In this document: piece after piece, positions 52,879-63,610 of the stretch
How positions within the stretch are numbered: the first letter of the stretch is position 1
Layout: each line of letters begins with the position of its first letter
Source: Saccharopolyspora endophytica
GTDB lineage: Bacteria; Actinomycetota; Actinomycetes; Mycobacteriales; Pseudonocardiaceae
Direction of reading: 5' to 3'
NCBI RefSeq assembly: GCF_018070075.1
Contig: NZ_JAGPXE010000003.1
Span: forward strand, 186,001 to 250,000
DNA length: 64,000 nt
Translations under genes and position numbers: made by a program
Notes under the pieces: generated by a model
What the model was told of the DNA's origin: nothing
Databases searched by the model: none
The model's input: the letters and a program-made list of their open reading frames with translations, nothing else

Positions 52879-53283
52879 ATGGCGACCACCCCGCCCGCGC
52901 CGTCATCACGACCCAACCCGGCGCAATGGGTCTGGTACGCCTTCGGCGGCAAGCTGCCGGACCGGTGCGCCGAGTGGGTGCTGCACGACGTCACCTGCCG
53001 CACCTGGGTGTGGCGGCACCTCGCCCGCGCCCTGACCCAGCTCGCCCCGTTCTGCGCCGTGCTGATGCTGTTACCCGGTCCGGCGTGGATCCGGTTGAGC
53101 TCGCTGGCCCTCGGCCTGCTGGTCGGGCTGTTCTACTCGGTCTGCTACATGGGTGAGACCGGTGAGCACCGCGCCATCAAGCACGGCTTCCCGCCCGGCG
53201 TCGCCCGTGACACCCGCACCATGCGCCGCGACGTCGATCGCGCCAACAAGCACGGCGTCGGCTACCGCCCCTGGTGGGAGTGA
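52879..53283 (+). CDS. DUF5313 family membrane protein
   Basis: Protein of 134 residues with NPAQWVWYAFGGKLPDRCAE, a central WVLHDVTCRTWVWRHLAR, two helices (about 55-70 and 76-93), and a C-terminal ARDTRTMRRDVDRANKHGVG. This is the actinobacterial DUF5313 pattern; function unknown. ATG 52879. Confidence 0.87.
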   Translation: MATTPPAPSSRPNPAQWVWYAFGGKLPDRCAEWVLHDVTCRTWVWRHLARALTQLAPFCAVLMLLPGPAWIRLSSLALGLLVGLFYSVCYMGETGEHRAIKHGFPPGVARDTRTMRRDVDRANKHGVGYRPWWE

Positions 53284-53417
53284 CCCGGCTTCTGCCGTGG
53301 CAACAATTCGTCACTTTGCGTGATCGCTCGGTCATTGCGGGTGTTCACCTGTGGGCCTACGTTCGGTTTCATCCGCCCGAGATCCGGCGGGAAGTCCGAG
53401 CGGGAGGGGCCTCGTCG

Positions 53418-54260
53418 ATGCCCAACGTCGTTCGCGCAGCACTCGTGCAGGCCAAGTGGACCGGTGACACCGCGAGCATGGTCGACGCGCACGAGCAGCA
53501 CGCCAGAGCCGCGGCCGCGCAGGGAGCGCGGATCATCGGCTTCCAGGAAGTGTTCAACGCCCCCTACTTCTGCCAGGTCCAGGAGGACGAGCACCACCGC
53601 TGGGCGGAGGAGGTGCCCGACGGCCCGACCGTGCAGCGCATGTGCGCGCTGGCCCGCGAGCTGTCGATGGTCGTCGTCGTCCCGGTCTTCGAGGTCGACG
53701 GGCCCGGCTTCCGCTACAACACCGCCGCGGTGATCGACGCGGACGGCACCTACCTCGGCAAGTACCGCAAGCACCACCTGCCGCACCTGCCCGGGTTCTG
53801 GGAGAAGTTCTACTTCCGGCCAGGCAACCTCGGCTGGCCGGTCTTCGACACCGCGGTCGGACGCGTCGGCGTCTACATCTGCTACGACCGGCACTTCCCG
53901 GAGGGCTGGCGAGCGCTGGGCCTGGCGGGCGCCCAGATCGTCTACAACCCGTCGGCCACCAGCCGGGGCCTGTCGTCCTACCTGTGGAAGCTCGAACAAC
54001 CGGCCGCCGCCGTGGCCAACGAGTACTTCGTCGCCGCGATCAACCGCGTCGGCGTCGAGGAGTACGGCGACAACGACTTCTACGGCACCAGCTACTTCGT
54101 CGACCCCTACGGTCAGTTCGTCGGCGAACCCGCCAGCGACACCGACGAAGAACTCCTGGTCCGCGACCTCGACCTGGACCTCGTCGAGGAGGTCCGGCGC
54201 AAGTGGGCCTTCTACCGCGACCGCCGCCCGGACGCCTACGGCCCGCTGACCCAGCCCTGA
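53418..54260 (+). CDS. Nitrilase-superfamily N-carbamoyl amidase / beta-ureidopropionase
   Basis: Protein of 280 residues with the triad Glu44 (GFQEVF), Lys117 (KYRKHHLP) and Cys155 (ICYDRHFPEGWR). FQEVFNAPYFCQVQ and RKHHLPHLPGFWEKFYF are marks of beta-ureidopropionase. It hydrolyses N-carbamoyl-beta-alanine or related ureido acids. The ATG at 53418 lies ten bases after GGGAGG; the longer frame to 53274 overlaps the previous gene's end and was rejected. First of a four-gene pyrimidine/hydantoin operon. Confidence 0.9.
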   Translation: MPNVVRAALVQAKWTGDTASMVDAHEQHARAAAAQGARIIGFQEVFNAPYFCQVQEDEHHRWAEEVPDGPTVQRMCALARELSMVVVVPVFEVDGPGFRYNTAAVIDADGTYLGKYRKHHLPHLPGFWEKFYFRPGNLGWPVFDTAVGRVGVYICYDRHFPEGWRALGLAGAQIVYNPSATSRGLSSYLWKLEQPAAAVANEYFVAAINRVGVEEYGDNDFYGTSYFVDPYGQFVGEPASDTDEELLVRDLDLDLVEEVRRKWAFYRDRRPDAYGPLTQP

Positions 54261-54271
54261 GGGAGACCGCG

Positions 54272-55666
54272 ATGAGCAGAACCGTCATCCGCGGTGGCCT
54301 GGTGATCACCGCGACCGAGGAGATCGAAGCCGACGTCCTGGTCGAGGACGACACGGTCGCCGCCATCGCCACGCCAGGCGTGGCGCAGGACTGGACCGCC
54401 GACGTGGTGCTCGACGCCACCGGCCACTACGTCATCCCCGGGGGCGTGGACGCCCACACGCACATGGAGATGCCCTTCGGCGGCACCTTCGCCGCCGACA
54501 CCTTCGAAACCGGCACCCGCGCAGCGGCGTGGGGCGGCACGACCACCATCATCGACTTCGCCATCCAGCCCGTCGGCCGCACGCTGCGCGAAGGCGTGGA
54601 GGCCTGGCACGCCAAGGCCGACGACAACTGCGCCATCGACTACGGGTTCCACGGCATCCTCTCCGACGTCGGCGACGGCGTGCTCAAGGAGATGGACGCG
54701 CTGGTGGACGAGGGCATCACCAGCTTCAAGATGTTCATGGCCTACCCGGGCGTGTTCTACAGCGACGACGGGCAGATCCTGCGCGCCATGCAGCAGGCGG
54801 GCGACAACGGCGCGCTGATCATGATGCACGCCGAGAACGGCATCGCCATCGACGTCCTGGTCCGCCAGGCGCTCGACGCCGGCCGCACCGATCCGAAGTA
54901 CCACGGCCGCGTCCGCCACCCGCTGCTGGAAGCCGAGGCCACGCACCGCGCCATCAGGCTGTCCACAGTGGCCGGTTCACCGCTGTACGTGGTGCACGTG
55001 TCGGCCACCGAGGCCGTCGCCGAGATCACCAGGGCCCGCCACGAGGGTTTGCCCGTCTTCGGCGAGACCTGCCCGCAGTACCTGTTCCTCACCGTCGACG
55101 AACTCGCCGCGCCCGGGTTCGAAGGCGCCAAGTACGTCTGCTCGACGCCGCTGCGCCCGGCCGACCACCAGGAGTCGCTGTGGCGGGCGCTGCGCACCGA
55201 CGACCTGTCGGTGGTCTCCACCGATCACTGCCCGTTCTGCTTCGCCGACCAGAAGGAGCTCGGGCGCGACGACTTCTCCAAGATCCCCAACGGCATCCCG
55301 GGGGTGGAGAACCGCCTGGACCTGCTGCACGACGCCGTGGTCGCGGGCCGGATCAGCCGTCGCCGGTGGGTCGAACTGGCCAGCACGGCCCCGGCGCGGA
55401 TGTTCGGGTTGCACCCGCGCAAGGGCACCATCGCCCCGGGCGCCGACGCCGACATCGTCATCTACGACCCCGGCGCCGAGCAGGTGCTCTCGGCCGAAAC
55501 GCACCACATGAACGTGGACTACAACGCCTACGAGGGCAGGCGGATCACCGGCCGGGTGCGCACGGTGCTGTCCCGGGGCGAGGCCATCGTGCGCGACGGC
55601 GAGTACCACGGCCGGCCCGGCCGGGGCCGCTTCCTGCGCCGTGAATCCTGCGGATACCTGAGCTGA
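54272..55666 (+). CDS. hydA: Dihydropyrimidinase (hydantoinase)
   Basis: Metal-dependent amidohydrolase of 464 residues. VDAHTHMEMPFGG carries His62/His64, SFKMFMAYPG the carboxylated Lys153, and MMHAENG, VVHVSATEAV, VSTDHCPF the other ligands. It opens dihydrouracil, dihydrothymine or hydantoins to ureido acids, the substrate of the preceding enzyme. Starts 11 bases after that gene's stop with GAGGGAGA as ribosome site. Confidence 0.93.
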   Translation: MSRTVIRGGLVITATEEIEADVLVEDDTVAAIATPGVAQDWTADVVLDATGHYVIPGGVDAHTHMEMPFGGTFAADTFETGTRAAAWGGTTTIIDFAIQPVGRTLREGVEAWHAKADDNCAIDYGFHGILSDVGDGVLKEMDALVDEGITSFKMFMAYPGVFYSDDGQILRAMQQAGDNGALIMMHAENGIAIDVLVRQALDAGRTDPKYHGRVRHPLLEAEATHRAIRLSTVAGSPLYVVHVSATEAVAEITRARHEGLPVFGETCPQYLFLTVDELAAPGFEGAKYVCSTPLRPADHQESLWRALRTDDLSVVSTDHCPFCFADQKELGRDDFSKIPNGIPGVENRLDLLHDAVVAGRISRRRWVELASTAPARMFGLHPRKGTIAPGADADIVIYDPGAEQVLSAETHHMNVDYNAYEGRRITGRVRTVLSRGEAIVRDGEYHGRPGRGRFLRRESCGYLS

Positions 55667-55677
55667 GGAGCGCGGCA

Positions 55678-56676
55678 ATGGACTTCGGACTCGTGCTGCA
55701 GACCGACCCGCCCGCATCGGTGCTGGTCGACCGGATGCGGCAGGCGGAGGACCTGGGGTTCACCCACGGCTGGACGTTCGACTCCTGCGTGCTGTGGCAG
55801 GAACCGTTCGTCATCTACAGCCGGATTCTCGCCGCCACCCGGCGGCTGCGAGTCGGCACGATGGTGACCAACCCCAGCACCCGGGACTGGACGGTGACCG
55901 CCTCGCTGTTCGCCACCCTCAACGACATGTTCGGGCCGCGCACCGTCTGCGGCATCGGCCGCGGCGACTCGGCTGTGCGCGTCACCGGCGGGAAACCCAC
56001 CACCCTGGCCACCCTCGGCGAGGCGATGGCGGTGATCAAGGACCTCGCCGAAGGCCGCGAGGCGTTGCTGAACGACACCCCGGTGCAGCTTCCGTGGGTC
56101 CGCGACGGGCGGCTGCCGGTGTGGATGGGCGCCTACGGGCCGAAAGCCCTGGAACTGGCCGGGCGCCAGGCCGACGGGTTCATCCTGCAACTCGCCGACC
56201 CGTACCTGACCCGCTGGATGGTCGAGCACGTCCGCGACGCGGCGGAGCGGGCCGGGCGAGATCCGGGGGAGGTCACCGTGTGCGTGGCGGCTCCGGCCTA
56301 CGTCGGTGACGACCTCGCGCACGCGCGCGAGCAGTGCCGGTGGTTCGGCGGCATGGTCGGCAACCACGTCGCCGACCTCGTCGCCCGCTACGGCGACACC
56401 GGGGACGCCGTGCCGGCAGCGCTCACCGACTACGTGAAGAACCGCGGCGGCTACGACTACTCGCACCACGGCCGTGCGGGCAACCAGAGCACCGAGTTCG
56501 TCCCCGACGAGATCGTCGATCGGTTCTGCCTGCTCGGCCCGGCCTCCGCGCACGTGGACCGGCTCGCCGAACTCCGCGAGATCGGCGTGGACCAGTTCGC
56601 CGTGTACGCCATGCACGACGCGATCGACGACACCGTGCGCGCCTACGGCGAGAAGATCATCCCCGTCTTCGGATGA
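55678..56676 (+). CDS. LLM class flavin/F420-dependent oxidoreductase of the pyrimidine operon
   Basis: Luciferase-like protein of 332 residues: MDFGLVLQTDPPASVLVDRM, RLRVGTMVTNPSTRDWTVTA, GIGRGDSAVRVTGG and PVWMGAYGPKALELAG. This matches the TIGR03842-type group recurrently found beside hydantoinases. There is no PreA/PreT dihydropyrimidine dehydrogenase in the operon, so it may supply an oxidative or reductive ring step; this is inference. 11 bases after the dihydropyrimidinase, GAGGAG ribosome site. Confidence 0.88.
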   Translation: MDFGLVLQTDPPASVLVDRMRQAEDLGFTHGWTFDSCVLWQEPFVIYSRILAATRRLRVGTMVTNPSTRDWTVTASLFATLNDMFGPRTVCGIGRGDSAVRVTGGKPTTLATLGEAMAVIKDLAEGREALLNDTPVQLPWVRDGRLPVWMGAYGPKALELAGRQADGFILQLADPYLTRWMVEHVRDAAERAGRDPGEVTVCVAAPAYVGDDLAHAREQCRWFGGMVGNHVADLVARYGDTGDAVPAALTDYVKNRGGYDYSHHGRAGNQSTEFVPDEIVDRFCLLGPASAHVDRLAELREIGVDQFAVYAMHDAIDDTVRAYGEKIIPVFG

Positions 56677-56785
56677 CCTGATCCGCGCGGTTGCCCGGCT
56701 GCGGCGGCAGTCACACGGGTGCCGGTTTGTAGAGTTCCGCTCGATCTAGCGGTCCCGCGCTGCGGGCGGAACAGGAAGGCTCGCC

Positions 56786-58126
56786 ATGCGGCAGGGACTG
56801 GGCTCGAAGCTGGGCATCGGCTGGCGACTCCACGGCGACGGCGGAACACCGCGCCCGGGTGAAGCCGTCGCGCCGGACGAACGGCTCTCGTGGGGCCGGA
56901 CGATCGGGCTCGGTGCCCAGCACGTGGTGGCGATGTTCGGCGCCACCTTCGTCTTCCCGGTCCTCATGGGACTCGACCCGAACCTGGCGATCATGGTCTC
57001 GGGCGTGGCCACGATCCTGTTCCTGCTCATCGTGCAGGGCAAGATCCCCAGCTACCTCGGCTCCAGCGCCTCGTTCGTCGGGGCCGTGACCGTCATCCGC
57101 GCCGGAGGCGGGGACAGCTCGGCGGTCACCGGCGCGATCCTGATCTGCGCGCTCGTGCTGGGTGCGGTCGGGGTGATCGTGCACTTCGCTGGGGCGGCGG
57201 CGATCCACCGGATGCTGCCGCCGGCGGTCTCCGGTGCGGTGGTCATGCTGATCGGCTTCAACCTCGCTCCCGTGGTCGCCGAGACCTACTGGCCGCAGGA
57301 CCAGTGGGTCGCGCTGATCACGATGGTGATCGTGCTGGCGGCCAGCGTGCTGCTGCGCGGCTTCTGGGGTCGCGTCGCCGTCTTCCTCGGCCTGGTCGGC
57401 GGGTACGCGTTGTCGTGGGCGTTCGACGCGGTCTTCGGACCGATCACCGCGCCCGACGCGGACGGCAACGTCAGCACCCACCCGAGGCTGGACCTCAGCG
57501 GCGTGGCCGACGCGCCCTGGTTCGGGCTGCCGCAGTTCCACGCGCCCTCGTTCGACCTGGCCGCGATCATCGTCGTGCTCCCGGCCGTCATCGCGCTCAT
57601 CGCCGAGAACACCGGGCACGTCAAGGCCGTCGAGCAGATGACCGGCAGCAGGCTGGACGGCAGCCTCGGCCGCGCGATCTTCGCCGACGGGTTCGCCAGC
57701 GCCCTGTCCAGCGCCGTCGGCGGCCCGCCGACCACCACCTACGCGGAGAACATCGGCGTCATGGCCGCCACCCGCGTGTACTCGACCGCTGCCTACTGGG
57801 TGGCGGCGATCGTGGCCGTCGCCTTCGGGCTGTGCCCGAAGTTCGGCGCGGTCATCGCCGCCACACCCGGTGGCGTGCTCGGCGGCATCACCGTGGTGCT
57901 CTACGGGATGATCGGCCTGCTCGGCGCCAAGATCTGGGTGGAGAACCGGGTGGACTTCGCCGACCCGGTCAACCTCCTGCCCCTGGCCGCCGGACTGGTC
58001 GCCGGCATCGGCGGGGTGTCGTTGCAGATCACCCCGTCGTTCGAGTTCAGCGGCATCGCCCTGGGCACCGTGGTGACGCTGGTCGGCTACCACCTGCTGC
58101 GCGCGGGCGTGACCCGCAGGAACTAG
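56786..58126 (+). CDS. NCS2 family uracil/xanthine permease
   Basis: Proton-coupled nucleobase carrier of 446 residues with about twelve to fourteen helices. QHVVAMFGATFVFPVLMGLDP, YLGSSASFVG, ALIAENTGHVKAVEQMTG (substrate-binding Glu), and SALSSAVGGPPTTTYAENIG are NCS2 hallmarks. It probably imports the pyrimidine degraded by this operon. A ~109-base gap with no clear terminator precedes it; it converges on the TetR gene with a four-base overlap. Confidence 0.92.
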   Translation: MRQGLGSKLGIGWRLHGDGGTPRPGEAVAPDERLSWGRTIGLGAQHVVAMFGATFVFPVLMGLDPNLAIMVSGVATILFLLIVQGKIPSYLGSSASFVGAVTVIRAGGGDSSAVTGAILICALVLGAVGVIVHFAGAAAIHRMLPPAVSGAVVMLIGFNLAPVVAETYWPQDQWVALITMVIVLAASVLLRGFWGRVAVFLGLVGGYALSWAFDAVFGPITAPDADGNVSTHPRLDLSGVADAPWFGLPQFHAPSFDLAAIIVVLPAVIALIAENTGHVKAVEQMTGSRLDGSLGRAIFADGFASALSSAVGGPPTTTYAENIGVMAATRVYSTAAYWVAAIVAVAFGLCPKFGAVIAATPGGVLGGITVVLYGMIGLLGAKIWVENRVDFADPVNLLPLAAGLVAGIGGVSLQITPSFEFSGIALGTVVTLVGYHLLRAGVTRRN

Positions 58127-58779
58127 ACGTCCACTTCCGGGGTGCGCACCACGACTTCCTGCGCGGAGATCGGGCGGCCGGGGAGCGGGCGGCTGTTGTC
58201 GGCGCGCAACCCGTCGAGCAGCACCGCGATGTAGCGGGCCGGGGCCACCGTGCGCAGCTCCTCGGGCAGCGCCTGCACGCCCTGCAGCGCCAGCGAGCTC
58301 AGCACGGCGATGTCGCCGGTGCTGATGTCGTCGCGCAGCGTCCCGTCGGCCTGGGCCCGCTTGACCAGGTCGTCGACCAGCGCCATGAACTCGTTGTTCA
58401 CGGCCTCGGTGTTGGGGTCGGCGTTGATGAGCGCCCGCGCCCTGGAGGACAGGACGGTCAACCGGACCACGGTGCGCAGCGCCATGCCGCGGTGCAGGAT
58501 CTGGCTGAGCGCGCGCCACGCGTCGGGCTCCTGCTCGATGGTCGCGCGGGTGTCCTCCAGCACGGAGCTGAAGGCGTCGTGGGCGACGGCCCGGATCAGC
58601 GAGTCCCGATCGGGGAAGCGGCGGTAGAGGGTGCCGACCCCGACACCGGCGGTTCGGGCGACCTCCTCCATGGGTACCTCGGTACCGCGTTCGGTGAACA
58701 CGGCCTGGGCGGCGGTGATGATCCGGTCCCGGTTTCGGCGTGCGTCTGCGCGCAGTCGCGGCGTCGTTTCGGTGGTCAT
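58123..58779 (-). CDS. TetR family transcriptional regulator (SmtR-like)
   Basis: Repressor of 218 residues: HTH at 20-65 (EVPMEEVARTAGVGVGTLYRRFPDRDSLI) and C-terminal SBD_TetR-like helices. It overlaps the end of the permease gene by four bases, so it may regulate the pyrimidine operon, though an unlinked target is also possible. ATG 58779. Confidence 0.9.
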   Translation of the reverse strand: MTTETTPRLRADARRNRDRIITAAQAVFTERGTEVPMEEVARTAGVGVGTLYRRFPDRDSLIRAVAHDAFSSVLEDTRATIEQEPDAWRALSQILHRGMALRTVVRLTVLSSRARALINADPNTEAVNNEFMALVDDLVKRAQADGTLRDDISTGDIAVLSSLALQGVQALPEELRTVAPARYIAVLLDGLRADNSRPLPGRPISAQEVVVRTPEVDV

Positions 58780-59112
58780 GATCCTCGATTCGGCCCTGTT
58801 GTGCTTCGGGCGGATTGTCGCATGCCGGGTACTCCGTTAAGGGGATGAGCGACGTCCATTTTGCTTTGCGGGGCGAACGATCGCACTACCTGCGACGTTC
58901 ACCCGAACGTGACTGACTCGGCGGCTGCGGTGATCGACTGTTCGAGTGTCGTGCACATTACATCTGCCTGGTTTGGGAAGTCCCGAAACACGGCCGTAGG
59001 ATTGGTGTGTACCGGGTTATTACCCAAACCTTCTTCCGATCGACCCGCTTGGGCGGGTATGTGCGTGCGCGCGTTCGGAAGGCGGGGCGGACAGTAGAAG
59101 GGAGGCAAGTAA
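58780..59112. other. 333-base intergenic region with an inverted repeat
   Basis: No gene seen. It holds the TetR promoter on the minus strand and that of the small membrane gene on the plus strand. ACGTTC-ACCC-GAACGT (58895-58910) is a perfect 6-bp inverted repeat in the middle, and ACCCGC-TTGG-GCGGGT (59043-59058) a second; either could be an operator. Confidence 0.5.
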
Positions 59113-59247
59113 GTGGCAACGGTGTGGGTGGCCCTGGCGGCCGAGGCGATCGTTCTTCTGGGTGCGGCCGGAGCGCTGACCAGCTGGGTCAGGCGTTCGG
59201 ACGAGACCCCGGACCAGGTCATCGAGCCCGCCGGGCAGATCGCCTGA
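59113..59247 (+). CDS. 44-residue membrane protein
   Basis: Open frame too short for most callers: VATVWVALAAEAIVLLGAAG forms one helix, then a polar acidic tail (TSWVRRSDETPDQVIEPAGQ). GTG 59113 has GGAGG (59101-59105) seven bases upstream, and a strong terminator follows the stop. That combination supports a real gene. Function unknown. Confidence 0.72.
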   Translation: MATVWVALAAEAIVLLGAAGALTSWVRRSDETPDQVIEPAGQIA

Positions 59248-59259
59248 GGTAAGCGCGCG

Positions 59260-59292
59260 CACGGGCTTGCTCCCGCTCGGGACAAGCCCGTG
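59260..59292 (+). terminator. Terminator of the small membrane gene
   Basis: Outer stem CACGGGCTTG/CAAGCCCGTG (59260-59269/59283-59292) continues, past one bulged C, into TCCCG/CGGGA, giving about 14 paired bases. It starts 13 bases after the stop. Confidence 0.8.
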
Positions 59293-59509
59293 AAGCTTTC
59301 CCATCGTTCTTGGAACGCAGTTCGTTACAGGTTTCGGCGCAATTCCGCGTCTTCTTTCCGCGACCGGTCGAGCACCTCCCGGTGAATTGCGGAATTCTTG
59401 ATCTCCTCCTCGCGCCCCGTGGTGTGCGGCACTGCTGTGCGCCCGGTCGCAGATCGCCCGATAGGCTGGTGAGCACCAACGACCGGCTTCACCGATCGGG
59501 AAGGCATCC
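59293..59509. other. Leader region with long-range inverted repeat
   Basis: No gene seen. AATTCCGC (59341-59348) pairs with GCGGAATT (59389-59396), and CGACCGGTCG (59361-59370) is a 10-bp palindrome between them. This stretch is less GC-rich than its surroundings and lies upstream of the methyltransferase. Promoter or RNA structure, not decidable here. Confidence 0.4.
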
Positions 59510-60187
59510 GTGACCTCTCCACACACGCCCAGCAGCCCGGACACCCCGACGACGCCCGTTGCGGGGCCGGGGAGCGGACGAGGGGGCGCGTCGGTGCTGC
59601 AGAACTACCGGACCTTCCTGCAGCGCGCGGTGAGCAAGCCCGGCCAGGTCGGTGCCGTGGCGCCCAGCTCGCCGCACCTGGCGCGCGAGATCGCCTCCGT
59701 GGTGCCGCGCACCGGTAGTCCCGTGGTCGTCGAGCTCGGGCCCGGCACAGGTGCCCTGAGCGCCGCCATCGCCAACCGGCTTCCCGCGGGTGGCCGGCAC
59801 GTGGCGATCGAGCTGGACTCGGGCATGGTCGAGCACCTCAACCGCGCACTGCCGTGGCTGGAGGTCATCCAGGGCGACGCCTCGCACCTGGGAGCGCTGC
59901 TGTCGGCCGCGGGCATCGACCGGGTCGACGCCGTGGTCAGCGGCCTGCCGTGGTCGATCTTCCCGGCCAAGCTGCAGCACGACATCCTGCAGCAGGTTGG
60001 CTCGGTGCTCACCCCCGGCGGCGCGTTCACGACCTTCGCCTACCTGCACGCCCTGGGCATGTCCGGCGCCCGCCAGTTCCGCCGCCGCCTCGACGTCAGT
60101 TTCGACGAGGTCATCACCTCCCGAACGGTCTGGCGCAACATGCCCCCAGCAAGGACCTACGTCTGCCGCAGGCCGAACCTCCCCTAA
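59510..60187 (+). CDS. Phospholipid N-methyltransferase-like SAM methyltransferase (PmtA family)
   Basis: Protein of 225 residues. KPGQVGAVAPSSPHLAREIA and VVVELGPGTGALSAAI define the PmtA/rRNA-dimethylase-like group; ELDSGMVEHLNRALP, VVSGLPWSIFP and FTTFAYLHALGMSGARQFR follow. The first 30 residues are a Pro/Ser/Thr-rich tail. It may methylate phosphatidylethanolamine; KsgA-like activity is less likely since the four-residue NLPY motif is absent (SGLPW). GTG 59510. Confidence 0.85.
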   Translation: MTSPHTPSSPDTPTTPVAGPGSGRGGASVLQNYRTFLQRAVSKPGQVGAVAPSSPHLAREIASVVPRTGSPVVVELGPGTGALSAAIANRLPAGGRHVAIELDSGMVEHLNRALPWLEVIQGDASHLGALLSAAGIDRVDAVVSGLPWSIFPAKLQHDILQQVGSVLTPGGAFTTFAYLHALGMSGARQFRRRLDVSFDEVITSRTVWRNMPPARTYVCRRPNLP

Positions 60188-60205
60188 GACAAACCACCGT
60201 CAGGC

Positions 60206-60223
60206 AAGCACCGAAGGTGCTTT
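60206..60223 (+). terminator. Terminator after the methyltransferase gene
   Basis: AAGCACC-GAA-GGTGCTT (7-bp stem, 3-base loop) followed by TTTCTC, 19 bases after the stop: a classical intrinsic shape, rare in this window. Confidence 0.7.
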
Positions 60224-60402
60224 CTCGGTACCCCACCTGAGCAACCGGTACCGCCGCGGGTTCTAACACGTCTTCTGGTGAGGACAGCCGATGTGTCGTG
60301 TATTGGCATACATAAGCCTCGGCTCCCGGAGCCAGAAGGCGTGTCAGGTTCCGCTACCCGCACCGCCAAGCAACACGACCACAGAGTCTTGTCAGTGAAC
60401 GA

Positions 60403-60449
60403 AAGAACGGGCCCGGCTGGAGCTTGTGACTCCAGCCGGGCCCGTTCTT
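60403..60449 (-). terminator. Perfect 20-bp terminator of acnA
   Basis: Arms 60403-60422 and 60430-60449 are perfect reverse complements with a seven-base loop, 29 bases after the aconitase stop. It can also block read-through from the other side. Confidence 0.92.
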
Positions 60450-60477
60450 CACTGTCCTGCCAGGATAAAGCAGGGGA

Positions 60478-63276
<2,799 letters not shown>

Positions 63277-63610
63277 GTTCAACTCCATCTCGCGACGGGC
63301 GCAAGTTCGGGAACGATTGCGAGTCTCGCGCACGTCAGCTGAGCGTGCGCGGGGACTCGCGCTCTTCACCGCTAACAGTACGCGTGTCCTATAAAGCCGC
63401 TCAACAAAGGGTGACCTGACTGTCGATCACTTATGCGCGTTTCGTCAAAAAGCGCGAGTGTTTCCGCCCCGGGACGCGGTGTTTTCGGTTCTGGAACACC
63501 GGGGAGGCCGAATGTTCCGATCAACGGGCCTCAGGGGCACGAAAGTGGCGCCTTCCGGCGGTGTGGCACGCCAGTACCGGAGTTGCGGTTCGGCGTGCTT
63601 CGATGTGCCC
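63277..63610. other. acnA leader and promoter region with a hairpin
   Basis: Intergenic region of 334 bases. On the minus strand TATAGG (63393-63388) could be a -10 box of acnA, giving a leader of roughly 100 bases. Within it GCGAGTC+CGCGCACG (63319-63334) pairs with CGTGCGCG+GACTCGC (63344-63360), a long imperfect hairpin. The half nearer the transporter holds nothing recognisable. Confidence 0.5.

Noticed and set aside
59510..60187. Ribosomal RNA adenine dimethylase (KsgA or Erm)
   Set aside because: The N-L/I-P-Y/F/W catalytic motif reads SGLPW and the C-terminal domain is missing; PmtA-type fits better.
60224..60402. Possible tRNA or small RNA between the methyltransferase and acnA
   Set aside because: GCGGGTTCTAACACG looks like a T-loop at first sight, but no cloverleaf arms can be formed around it.
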